Shown: in pieces, positions 53,875 through 61,849 of the stretch
How the letters are laid out: every line of letters begins with the position of its first letter
How positions within the stretch are numbered: position 1 is the stretch's first letter
Assembly (NCBI GenBank): GCA_964643885.1
Contig: CAZXUI010000015.1
Coordinates: 1 to 64,000 of the forward strand
DNA: 64,000 bases
Source of the DNA: CAADGL01 sp964643885
GTDB lineage: Bacteria > Planctomycetota > Phycisphaerae > UBA1845 > Fen-1342
Direction: 5' to 3'
Made by a program: the position numbers and the translations under genes
The notes under the pieces: generated by a model
Database searches by the model: none
Seen by the model: the letters and a program-made list of their open reading frames with translations, nothing else
What the model was told of the DNA's origin: nothing

Positions 53875-55674
53875 ATGGAACCCGATTCACTCCTGTACCA
53901 GATCCGCGACCGCTCGGTAGACACCGAGTTCTACCTGCCCCTGCCGGCCGGCTACAAGCCCGGCAAAACCCGCTACGTGGTCGTGCTCGGCACCGTCATG
54001 AGCGGCCTGGGCAAGGGCATCTTCAGTTCCTCGCTGGCACGCTGCCTCCAGGACAAGGGCCTGACCGTCACGCCCATCAAGCTCGAAGGCTACCTCAACA
54101 TCGACTCCGGCACGCTCAACCCCTATCGCCACGGCGAGGTCTTCGTCCTCGACGACGGGACCGAGTGCGACATGGACCTGGGCACCTACGAGCGCGCCCT
54201 CGACCAGGACCTGACCCGCCTGAATTTCTGCACCAGCGGCCAGATCTACCGCCGCGTGCTCGACCGCGAACGCCACGGCGGCTACCTCGGCCGCGACGTG
54301 CAGATGATCCCGCACGTGACCGGCGAGGTGAAGAATCGCCTCCGCGAGCTGGCCGTCGCCAGCCAGGCCGACGTCGTCTTCGTCGAGATCGGCGGCACCG
54401 TCGGCGACGTCGAGAACGCCTATTACATCGAGGCCATGCGCCAGCTCGCCTTCGAGGAAGGCCAGCGCAGCGTCTGCTTCGTCGCCCTGACGTACGTGAT
54501 GGAGCCGGCCACGCTGGGCGAGCAGAAGAGCAAGGCCGCCCAGCTCGGCATCCGCCGGCTGATGGAGTGCGGCATCCAGCCGCACATCATCGCCTGCCGC
54601 GCCGTCAACCCCGTCAACCACACCGTCCGCGAGAAGATCGCTCTCTTCAGCAACGTGCCGCCCGACCGCGTCTTCAGCATGCACGACTGCAAGAGCGTCT
54701 ACCTCATCCCTGACATGCTCCGCGGCGCCGGCTATGACCGGGCCGTGATCGAGTGGCTCAAGCTCGAGGACCGCATCGACGACGAGAACGAGCGCCGCCA
54801 GCGCGAAATCTGGAGCGGCTACCTCAACCGCCTCCGCAGCGTCTCACGCTCCGTCCGGATCGGCATCGCCGGAAAGTACACCAGCTCGCGCGACGCCTAC
54901 GCCAGCATCATCCTCGCCTTCGAGCACGCCGGCGTGCACCTGGGCGCCGAGGTCAACCTGCGCTGGATCGACACCTCGGAGATCAACGACGCCAACGTGG
55001 CCGAGTCGCTCGGCGAGCTGCACGGCCTGGTCGTCCCCGGCGCCTTCGGCACCCGCGGCGCCGAGGGCAAGATCGCCTGCATCAAGCACGCCCGCACCAC
55101 CGGACTGCCCAGCCTGCTGATCTGCTACGGCTTCCAGATGGCCGTGATCGAGTTCGCCCGCAACGTCTGCGGCATGCAGGACGCCAACTCCACCGAGATC
55201 GACAACGACTGCCGCTTCCCCGTGATCGACCTGCTGCCCGAGCAGAAGAAGATCGAAGGCCTCGGCGGCTCGATGCGGCTGGGCGGATTCGACGTGAACG
55301 TGCGCGAGGGCACGCTCGCCTATCGCATGTTCGGCCCGCGGGCGCGGCTCCGCTTCCGCCACCGCTACGAGGTCGACCCGCGCTACGTCCCCCAGCTCGA
55401 ATCCGCCGGGATGGTCTTCTCCGGCCGCTCGCCGCGGGCCGACATCATGCAGATGCTCGAGCTGCCGCCAAACCTGCATCCCTACTTCGTCGGCACGCAG
55501 GCCCACCCGGAGCTGACCAGCCGCCCGCTGCGGCCGAGCCCCTTCTTCGTCGGGCTCGTCCACGCGGCCCTGCGCCGTGCCTACCCCGACTACGCCGAAG
55601 AGTTCACCCCCCCGCCGCCGGTCGAATCGCGCCCGCGCCCGCCGGTCGAGCCGGTCACCAAGTCCGCCCGCTGA
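53875..55674 (+). CDS. pyrG: CTP synthase
   Basis: CTP synthase aminates UTP using ATP and glutamine. The 599-residue product has an N-terminal extension of about 30 residues, then the synthetase domain with LGTVMSGLGKGIFSSSLA, HGEVFVLDDGTECDMDLG and VQMIPHVTGEVK. The glutamine amidotransferase domain begins near 320: VPGAFGTRGAEGKI, catalytic Cys in LLICYGFQMAV and AHPELTSRP. The sites differ from the common GGVVSSLGKG and PGGFG, marking a divergent branch. It follows kdsB by 78 bp. The C-terminal 30 residues are a Pro/Arg tail. Confidence 0.93.
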   Translation: MEPDSLLYQIRDRSVDTEFYLPLPAGYKPGKTRYVVVLGTVMSGLGKGIFSSSLARCLQDKGLTVTPIKLEGYLNIDSGTLNPYRHGEVFVLDDGTECDMDLGTYERALDQDLTRLNFCTSGQIYRRVLDRERHGGYLGRDVQMIPHVTGEVKNRLRELAVASQADVVFVEIGGTVGDVENAYYIEAMRQLAFEEGQRSVCFVALTYVMEPATLGEQKSKAAQLGIRRLMECGIQPHIIACRAVNPVNHTVREKIALFSNVPPDRVFSMHDCKSVYLIPDMLRGAGYDRAVIEWLKLEDRIDDENERRQREIWSGYLNRLRSVSRSVRIGIAGKYTSSRDAYASIILAFEHAGVHLGAEVNLRWIDTSEINDANVAESLGELHGLVVPGAFGTRGAEGKIACIKHARTTGLPSLLICYGFQMAVIEFARNVCGMQDANSTEIDNDCRFPVIDLLPEQKKIEGLGGSMRLGGFDVNVREGTLAYRMFGPRARLRFRHRYEVDPRYVPQLESAGMVFSGRSPRADIMQMLELPPNLHPYFVGTQAHPELTSRPLRPSPFFVGLVHAALRRAYPDYAEEFTPPPPVESRPRPPVEPVTKSAR

Positions 55675-55723
55675 CGCACCCTCCAAGCGGGTGCCCGCGC
55701 GCGCACAGCGCCCCCACCTCGAT

Positions 55724-55763
55724 CCCTTGGTCCCTCGGTCCCTTGTTCCCTTGGTCCCTTCCC
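55724..55763. repeat. Octamer tandem repeat CCCTTGGT-type
   Basis: Four and a half degenerate copies of an 8-bp unit (CCCTTGGT, CCCTCGGT, CCCTTGTT, CCCTTGGT) lie between pyrG and fabG. Period 8, so not in-frame coding. Function unknown. Confidence 0.75.
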
Positions 55764-55766
55764 CCA

Positions 55767-56513
55767 CTACCCCATATACATCCCCCCATTCACATTGATC
55801 ACCTCTCCCGTGATGTACGACGACAGCGGGCGGGCCAGGAACCGCACCGCATGCGCCACCTCCTCCGGCCGGCCCAGCCGCGCCACCGGCGTCTGCTGCC
55901 GCACCTGCTCCAGCACCGCCTCCGGCACGCTCGCCGTCATGTCCGTCTCGATGAAGCCCGGCGCCACGGCGTTGACCGTCACCCCCTTGCGGGCCACCTC
56001 GCGCGCCAGCGTCCGCGTCAGCGAGATCAACCCGCCCTTGGCCACAGCGTAGTTGCTCTGCCCGAAGTTGCCGATCTGCCCGACGATCGACGTGATGAAG
56101 ACCACCCGCCCCCAGCCCGCCTCGAACATCCCCGGCAACACCTCGTGCGTCACCATCGCCTGCCCGGTCAGGTTCACCGCCAGCACTTCGTTCCACAGCT
56201 CGTACGTCATCTTCATGAAGGTCTTGTCGCGGTTGATCCCCGCATTGTTCACCAGCACCTGAATCGGCCCGAACTGCTCCCCCACCGCCGCGATCATCGC
56301 GTGATTCTCCTCGTCCACCGCGATGTTCGCCTTGAACGGCGCGGCCGTCCCGCCCGCGTCGCGGATCAGCTTGCAGGTCTCCTCGGCCGATTCCGGGTTG
56401 CTGCGGTAGTTGATGGCCACCGTCGCGCCATCCTCCGCCAGCGCCAGCGCGATCGCCCGCCCGATGCCGCGCGAGCCGCCCGTAACCAACGCCACCTTGC
56501 CCTTCAGCTCCAT
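55767..56513 (-). CDS. fabG: 3-oxoacyl-ACP/acetoacetyl-CoA reductase (SDR)
   Basis: This is a NAD(P)H-dependent short-chain dehydrogenase of 248 residues. Glycine motif TGGSRGIGRAI (11-21), NNAGINRD, the catalytic Ser/Tyr/Lys (ITSIVGQIGNFGQSNYAVAKGG) and VNAVAPGFIETDM are all present. The C-terminus VINVNGGMYMG resembles PhaB-type acetoacetyl-CoA reductases as well as FabG, so the substrate is uncertain. It is convergent with pyrG. ATG 56513. Confidence 0.9.
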   Translation of the reverse strand: MELKGKVALVTGGSRGIGRAIALALAEDGATVAINYRSNPESAEETCKLIRDAGGTAAPFKANIAVDEENHAMIAAVGEQFGPIQVLVNNAGINRDKTFMKMTYELWNEVLAVNLTGQAMVTHEVLPGMFEAGWGRVVFITSIVGQIGNFGQSNYAVAKGGLISLTRTLAREVARKGVTVNAVAPGFIETDMTASVPEAVLEQVRQQTPVARLGRPEEVAHAVRFLARPLSSYITGEVINVNGGMYMG

Positions 56514-56646
56514 TGCGACACGCCCTTTCCGGCTCCGCCCTCGCGGCGGAGTTTCTCAGCGCAGAGACTCACGATGAAATCGCGACGAACTGCTTGCCAC
56601 TATACGGCTGGCCACCGCGGATTCCAAGCAAAACCCGGCCGCACGT
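56514..56646 (+). other. Gap upstream of fabG
   Basis: No gene is supported. It runs directly into the tandem repeat array. Confidence 0.5.
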
Positions 56647-56845
56647 GACCGGTCAGAGACCGGTCCCCCATGGTCAGAGACCGGTCCCCCATTATTGGAG
56701 CGCCGAGTTTACGACAGGTCGGAGACCTGTCGTCCAGACCGGTCAGAGACCGGTCCCCCATAGTCAAAGACCGGTCCCCCATAGTCAAAGACCGGTCCCC
56801 CATAGTCAAAGACCGGTCCCCCATGGTCAGAGACCGGTCCCCCAT
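56647..56845. repeat. 21-bp tandem repeat array with an inserted hairpin
   Basis: A set of GACCGGTC-based units with CCCCCA tails. From about 56735 on they run at a 21-bp period (variants with TCAAAGACC or TCAGAGACC); in one minus-strand frame this reads as repeated GDRSLTM. A different hairpin, CGACAGGTC / GGA / GACCTGTCG (56712-56732), is inserted. The array shares its core with the array at the left window edge and ends 23 bp before the radical SAM stop codon. No spacers or cas genes. Confidence 0.88.
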
Positions 56846-56868
56846 TTCTCGGAGCACAGCCCACCGCA

Positions 56869-58005
56869 TCACAACCCCGCCGGCACGCTCAGCACCGGCA
56901 GCGCGCAGCCGCCCTCGCGCTCCGCGTCGCGCTTGTCGCGCTCGTTCGCGTAACACTCCGCAGGCCCGACCGCCTGCGGCCACACGCCGCGCTCGAGCAG
57001 AAACTGCCGCACGTCCGTGCACAGGTGGCACTTGTTCGCGTAGCCCTTCGCCCGCGGCCGATACCCGTACGGCCCCGCCCGCCGCATCAGCTCGTAGCTC
57101 CCGCCGTGAGCAACCGCATCCACGACCGGATTCTCGCGCCAGCCCGCCGCCAGCCGCTCCCACACCGCCTCGATCCCGCCCTCGTGCGCATTGCCGAGAA
57201 TGATCCCGCTGCACACACCTGGGAAGACGTTGCCGTAAGGGTCGACGTGCACGTGCCGGCTGTGCAGCACCTCCTCCATGCAATTCTGATCGGCGAAAGC
57301 CTCGGCCGGACGGCCCGCGTAATAGCCCGCCAGCCGCAGCGCCGCCCGACCCGTCAGCCGGTCCGAATGCCGCGCCAGCGCATCGCGAAACGCCGCCCGC
57401 TTCTGCTCGTCCGAGACCCCGCGCAGCTCCGTCGGCTGATTGAAGAAATCCCACCAGCGCACCACCACCCGCCCGCGGCCGAGCACCTGCCGGGCCACGT
57501 TCACACACCGCGCCACGCGCTCGAAGGCGATGAACTCCTGGTGATAGACGTCGGCGCTGACGACCAGCTTCTCCATCCCCAGCGCGGCGAGCAATTCCAG
57601 CCGCGCCCGCGTCAGATCGTCATCCTCCGCCCAGTACGCGTTCGTCTCCACCTTCTCCAGCGGCGTCAGGCCGGCATCACGGGCCGCACGAATCAGCGCC
57701 ACCAGCCGCACCCAGTCGCCGAACGGCTCCCCGCCGGCCAGGTGAATCCGCATCCGCCGGCCGTCGCGGGCGGCGAGCCGATCCAGGCCGCGCCAGAACC
57801 CGACCGCCTCCGCGACCGACATCTCCCCGCCCCGCTCCGGCGAACTGTAGACATAGCAGAACGCGCAGCGGGCGTTGCACCAGTAGGTGACCATCAGCCC
57901 GGCGTATTCCCACACCGCCAGCCTCGGCTCGACACTCACAGACCTGACACCCACGTCCGCCGTCACTGCGAAGCTCTCCGCCGCCCGCCCCTCCATCGCC
58001 CGCAA
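56869..58005 (-). CDS. Radical SAM protein with C-terminal cysteine motifs
   Basis: The 378-residue protein uses a 4Fe-4S cluster to cleave SAM. The cluster motif is CNARCAFC (C43, C47, C50), followed by HLAGGEPFGDW (SAM-binding GGE-type) and a TIM-barrel-like region. Extra cysteines in QNCMEEV, GVCSGIILGN, KCHLCTDVRQ and ECYANE suggest a SPASM/twitch-type second cluster. HVHVDPYGNVFPGVC is typical of SPASM proteins. The substrate is unknown; no peptide precursor is adjacent. It is divergent from the 58178 gene. Confidence 0.85.
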   Translation of the reverse strand: MRAMEGRAAESFAVTADVGVRSVSVEPRLAVWEYAGLMVTYWCNARCAFCYVYSSPERGGEMSVAEAVGFWRGLDRLAARDGRRMRIHLAGGEPFGDWVRLVALIRAARDAGLTPLEKVETNAYWAEDDDLTRARLELLAALGMEKLVVSADVYHQEFIAFERVARCVNVARQVLGRGRVVVRWWDFFNQPTELRGVSDEQKRAAFRDALARHSDRLTGRAALRLAGYYAGRPAEAFADQNCMEEVLHSRHVHVDPYGNVFPGVCSGIILGNAHEGGIEAVWERLAAGWRENPVVDAVAHGGSYELMRRAGPYGYRPRAKGYANKCHLCTDVRQFLLERGVWPQAVGPAECYANERDKRDAEREGGCALPVLSVPAGL

Positions 58006-58177
58006 TTCGCCCCTGTTGGAGAATACCCGCCCGGCCGGTCGGGCGCGCGGCCATTCCGCTCAAAGCCCGCCCCGTGCCCGCCCGCCGCCCGGCCAGGTTG
58101 ACGCCGCAAGCACCGGACTGTAGCGTCACCAAGCCGATGGGGCTGTCGGGTGACCATTTCGCCCTGCACCGGGATCT

Positions 58178-58678
58178 ATGAAGGCAAGCACGATCCGCAC
58201 CCTGGCCGTTCAGCTCGCGCCCTCGCGCGGCGAGCCCGCTGCCGAGCTCGATCAGCGGCTCGCGGCCGACCCGCGCTGCCCCGTCGCCCGCTACCTGGCC
58301 GGCTGCCAATGCCTCGACCGCAACCGCCCCGCCACGGCCGTGCGGCACATGATGATCGCCCACCACGCCGAGCCGGCCTTCGAATCCGCCGCTCTGCTGG
58401 TCTTCGCCGGCCTCAACTGGATCGCCCGCCGCCAGTCCGACCTGCTCACCGTGCTGCTGGATACGTGGCTGGAGTTCCGCCGGCCCGAGTTCGACCGCAC
58501 ACGCGCCGAACGGACGCTGCTCGACGTCTTCGATCAGCCCTGCCCCGTGCGTGAGCAAGTTTCTCCCCTGGCCAGGCGGCTGTGGCGGCTGCCGATTCCG
58601 ATGCTGCGGACACAGATCAAGGCCGCCCTCGCGTCGACCGACGCCGGCCGGTTCCCCCTGCTCGTGGCGCCCGCCTGA
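58178..58678 (+). CDS. Small helical protein, unknown function
   Basis: Not recognised. The 166-residue product is soluble and mostly helical, with a TPR-like helix pair (ARYLAGCQCLDRNRPATAV). ATG 58178. It ends 2 bp before the glycosyltransferase start, so the two are likely co-transcribed. Confidence 0.55.
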   Translation: MKASTIRTLAVQLAPSRGEPAAELDQRLAADPRCPVARYLAGCQCLDRNRPATAVRHMMIAHHAEPAFESAALLVFAGLNWIARRQSDLLTVLLDTWLEFRRPEFDRTRAERTLLDVFDQPCPVREQVSPLARRLWRLPIPMLRTQIKAALASTDAGRFPLLVAPA

Positions 58679-58680
58679 CG

Positions 58681-59400
58681 ATGCCCGCGCCGACCGAACG
58701 TGTCAGCGTCATCGTGCCAACCTACAACGAGCGCGAGAATCTCCCGCTTCTGGCCGAGCGCCTCTTCCGTACGCTCGACCCGGCCCGGTCCGAGCTGCTG
58801 ATCGTCGACGACGACTCGCCCGACAAAACCGCCGCCGTCGCCGAGCAGCTCGCAACCACGCTCCCCGTCCGCTGCATCGTCCGCCGCGGCGAGCGCGGCC
58901 TGGCAACGGCCGTGATTCGTGGCATGCACGAGGCGGCCGGCGAGATTCTCATCGTCATGGACGCCGACCTTTCGCACCCGCCCGAGGCGATCCCCGCCCT
59001 GCTCGAGCCGCTGAACGACCCCGGCGTGCAGATGGTCATCGGCAGCCGCTTCGTGCCAGGCGGGCGGGTCGATCTGGATTGGCCGCTGCATCGCCGGCTC
59101 AATAGCCTCTTCGGCCGGCTGCTGGCCCGGCCGCTGACGCCGGTGCGCGACATGATGTCGGGCTTCTTCGCCGTGCGGCGGCGAGACGTATCGCTCGCGG
59201 GGCTGCGGCCGGTCGGATACAAGATCGCCCTTGAGCTGATCGTGCGCAACGGCTGGCGCCGTATCGTCGAGGTGCCGATCACCTTCGCGGACCGGGCCGC
59301 GGGGCGGACGAAGCTCAGCCTGGCCGAGCAGCTCCGCTACCTCGAGCATCTGCGGCGGCTGTATGGCCATGTGCTCTTCGGCCGGCGCGGCGGGAGATGA
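58681..59400 (+). CDS. Dolichol-phosphate mannosyltransferase-like GT2
   Basis: A family 2 glycosyltransferase of 239 residues, Dpm1-like, which transfers a sugar from a nucleotide donor to a polyprenyl phosphate. Motifs: VSVIVPTYNERENLPLL (8-24), LLIVDDDSPDKTA, IVMDADLSHPPEAIP (donor-metal DAD) and VIGSRFVPGG. No membrane helices are present, unlike longer relatives. ATG 58681 directly follows the previous gene. The polytopic GT87-type gene after it could use the polyprenyl product. Confidence 0.88.
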   Translation: MPAPTERVSVIVPTYNERENLPLLAERLFRTLDPARSELLIVDDDSPDKTAAVAEQLATTLPVRCIVRRGERGLATAVIRGMHEAAGEILIVMDADLSHPPEAIPALLEPLNDPGVQMVIGSRFVPGGRVDLDWPLHRRLNSLFGRLLARPLTPVRDMMSGFFAVRRRDVSLAGLRPVGYKIALELIVRNGWRRIVEVPITFADRAAGRTKLSLAEQLRYLEHLRRLYGHVLFGRRGGR

Positions 59401-59404
59401 CGCA

Positions 59405-60739
59405 TTGCACGACCCCCAGCAGGCCGGCGGCAACGACTCGAAGGCTGATCGGGAATCAGTCCGGCCGCCGCCCGCCCGGCAGATCGCCTGGCCGCTCGTC
59501 GTGGCGGCCTACGCCGTCACCTTGTGCGTGATCGTCACGCTGCGGGCCGAGAGCACCACCGATTTCCGCGATTTCTGGGAGAACGCGGAGCACTTCCAGC
59601 GCACGGGCCGGATCAGCGCCGAGCTGGGCGTCCACAACTACCTGCCGACCTTTACGATCCTCGTCGCGCCGCTCGGGCTGCTCCCGCTCAAGGTCGCGAT
59701 CGTGCTGTTCACGCTGCTCTCGCTGGCCGCCTTTGCGCTGGCGGTGCGCGAAGTGCAGCCGCTGCTCTGCGGCCGCCGCACCTGGCTGCCGGCCGGCGCG
59801 ACATTCGCCGCGATCGCGCTGATCTTCGTCTACCTGACGAACTCGCTCTTTCTCGGCACGGTCAACGTTCTGCTGCTGGCACTGATCGTCGCGAGCCGCG
59901 TGGCCGTCCTGCGCGGGCAGAGCATCCTCGGCGGCGTCTGGCTCGGGCTGGCGATCGTGCTGAAGCTGCTGCCCGGCGCGCTGCTGATCCTCTATCTGCT
60001 GGAGCGGCGCTGGAAGGCGTCCGCGGCCACCGTCGCCGTGCTCGTCGCGCTGGCTTTCGGCCCGCCGCTGATGCTGCTCGGCCCGCAGGAGACGATCCGC
60101 CAGCACGCGGACTTCTACGAGCGCGCCATCCGCGGACACTCGGCGATGCGCAGCCTGCTCGACGAAAAACCGCCCAAGGCGAATTTCTCGAACAACGCCC
60201 TGCCGATCGTCGTGCGGCGGCTGTTCTCGCCGCTGACCGCCCACAAGGAGGAGACCGGCCGCGAGCTGCTGGTGAATATCGCGGCGCTGCCGCCGCCGGT
60301 GATCGTCGCGATCTATTTCGCACTGCTGGCCGCGATCCTGATCGGCAGCGTCGCGGCCGCGCTGCGCCGCGGCGGCGATGCACACACGCGATTCGGCATC
60401 TGGTGCTGCGTCATGCTGCTCGCCTCGCCGCTGGTCTGGACGCACTATCTCGTGCTCGCCTACTGGCCGGTCGCCGTGCTCGTGCAGCACATCGCCGCGG
60501 CGCGACGCGCGGAACGGGCCGCGCCGGCCGCCCTCGCCGCCCTGACCGTCTGGTCGCTCGGCGTCGTCTGCCTGCTCTGGCCGGAGGCGCGTGCGGCCGG
60601 GGCGCAGATCGGCTCGGTGCTGGCCCTGTGGGCCGGTTTGATCGCCCGCCGGACGCCTGCGGATGAGACCGCGCGGGACGACGCGCCGCATGACGCGATC
60701 ACGGAACCACGGGCTGCTACGGCTGCCGCGCCGCGGTGA
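59405..60739 (+). CDS. GT87-like polytopic membrane glycosyltransferase
   Basis: About 444 residues with 9-11 membrane helices, of the DUF2029/GT87 type that uses polyprenyl-linked mannose donors. A first loop has STTDFRDFWENAEHF near residue 50, and the early loop residues LGVHNYLPTF and helix IVLKLLPGALLIL are typical. TTG 59405 is favoured: it has GGGAG about 8 nt upstream and avoids overlap with the GT2 gene; ATG 59363 is an alternative. The 3' end overlaps the next, convergent gene by 23 bp. Confidence 0.78.
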   Translation: MHDPQQAGGNDSKADRESVRPPPARQIAWPLVVAAYAVTLCVIVTLRAESTTDFRDFWENAEHFQRTGRISAELGVHNYLPTFTILVAPLGLLPLKVAIVLFTLLSLAAFALAVREVQPLLCGRRTWLPAGATFAAIALIFVYLTNSLFLGTVNVLLLALIVASRVAVLRGQSILGGVWLGLAIVLKLLPGALLILYLLERRWKASAATVAVLVALAFGPPLMLLGPQETIRQHADFYERAIRGHSAMRSLLDEKPPKANFSNNALPIVVRRLFSPLTAHKEETGRELLVNIAALPPPVIVAIYFALLAAILIGSVAAALRRGGDAHTRFGIWCCVMLLASPLVWTHYLVLAYWPVAVLVQHIAAARRAERAAPAALAALTVWSLGVVCLLWPEARAAGAQIGSVLALWAGLIARRTPADETARDDAPHDAITEPRAATAAAPR

Positions 60740-61820
60740 GCAAGCGCTGAAGCTCGCTCGAGTGCGGCGCAATCTCCAGCCCGCGCCGGGCGCACTCGAC
60801 GACCTGCTCGCGCCGCCGCGCGTGCTTCTGCGGGTCGAGTTGATACAGCTCCAAAGCCACCGTCGCCAATCGCTCGAGCGCGGCAAGGTGCGACGGCTGC
60901 GCCGCGAGCACCGCCTCGAGCTGCGCACACGCATCCTCCAGCCGCCCGAGCCGCCAGTACGCCAGCGACAGATTCATTCGCGCCTGGTCGCTTTCCCCCG
61001 CATCGCCCCCCGCCGCGATCACCTGTTCGAAATCCGCGGCCGCATCCTGCCAGCGCAGCAGATCCAGCAGCACCTCGCCGCGCCGCGCCCGCGCATCCGT
61101 GTGCCCAGGCGCCTGCTCCAGCACGCGGTTCCAGCACGCCAGCGCATCGGCAAGCTGCCCCAGTTCCTGGTGTGCGACCGCCAGGTTGTGCCAGACCTGC
61201 GGCGTCGACACGCCCCGCTGCGTCAGCTCGCTCAGCTCCGTCGCCGCGGCCGCGAAGCGCTTCAACCGCAGCAGCAGCTCCGCATACTCCGCCCGCAGCG
61301 AGAGCTCCTCCGGCTCGGCCCGCACGAGCCGGCCGAGATACTCCGCGGCCGCGTGCCACTGCCGGGCCTCGACACAAACCCGCCACGCGTCGCGCAGCGC
61401 CCCGGGATGCTCCGCATCCTCGCGCAGCACCGCCCGCGCTCGATTCAGCCGCTCGCGCAGCCGGTCGAGCGACGAATCCGCCGGCCAGATGACCTCCGCC
61501 TCCGCCACGCCGGCCGCCGGAGATGATTCCTGATCCTGGAACGCCGCCGGCGGAGGCGCGTCACGTACTGGGTCCCCGGCCGCGGAGCTCGATTCGTTTC
61601 CGACCGCATCGGGTCGCCGCTGCGCATCGACGATCGGGCGCGGCTGCGATTCGGATTGCCGGGCCGCGCGTGACGTCGGCTGGGACGCACGAGGTGGAAC
61701 GCCGATCGAGATCGTCCGTGCCGGCGCAGCGGGCGCGGGGCGCAGCGCCTGCCACGTCCGCGCGACGAAGACGACGCCGAGTGCCACGCAACACGCCGCA
61801 AAGACCGTAAGCACCCGCAT
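60717..61820 (-). CDS. Exported or membrane-anchored TPR protein
   Basis: The 367-residue product begins with a hydrophobic segment (about 2-20, VLTVFAACCVALGVVFVA), then a Pro/Ser/Gln-rich linker (about 25-115), and TPR-type helical repeats over about 140-355 (LWAEYAELLLRLKRF-type and NLAVAHQELGQLADALACWNRVLEQ). TPRs mediate protein contacts. ATG 61820; the frame upstream to 61997 runs into the next gene. Substrate or partner unknown. Convergent overlap of 23 bp with the GT87-like gene. Confidence 0.75.
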   Translation of the reverse strand: MRVLTVFAACCVALGVVFVARTWQALRPAPAAPARTISIGVPPRASQPTSRAARQSESQPRPIVDAQRRPDAVGNESSSAAGDPVRDAPPPAAFQDQESSPAAGVAEAEVIWPADSSLDRLRERLNRARAVLREDAEHPGALRDAWRVCVEARQWHAAAEYLGRLVRAEPEELSLRAEYAELLLRLKRFAAAATELSELTQRGVSTPQVWHNLAVAHQELGQLADALACWNRVLEQAPGHTDARARRGEVLLDLLRWQDAAADFEQVIAAGGDAGESDQARMNLSLAYWRLGRLEDACAQLEAVLAAQPSHLAALERLATVALELYQLDPQKHARRREQVVECARRGLEIAPHSSELQRLLTAARQP

Positions 61821-61849
61821 GATGGTTCCGAAGCCGCGCTGGCCGGACG

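Noticed and set aside
54753..56648. 631-residue plus-strand frame over pyrG and fabG
   Set aside because: Off-frame shadow of pyrG continuing antisense over fabG.
56600..57508. Minus-strand frame with repeated MGDRSLT peptide as a real gene
   Set aside because: The repeat part comes from the DNA array and the rest is an off-frame reading of the radical SAM gene.
56869..58005. RiPP precursor near the radical SAM gene
   Set aside because: The only small neighbour, at 58178, is a 166-residue helical protein on the opposite strand with no core peptide features.
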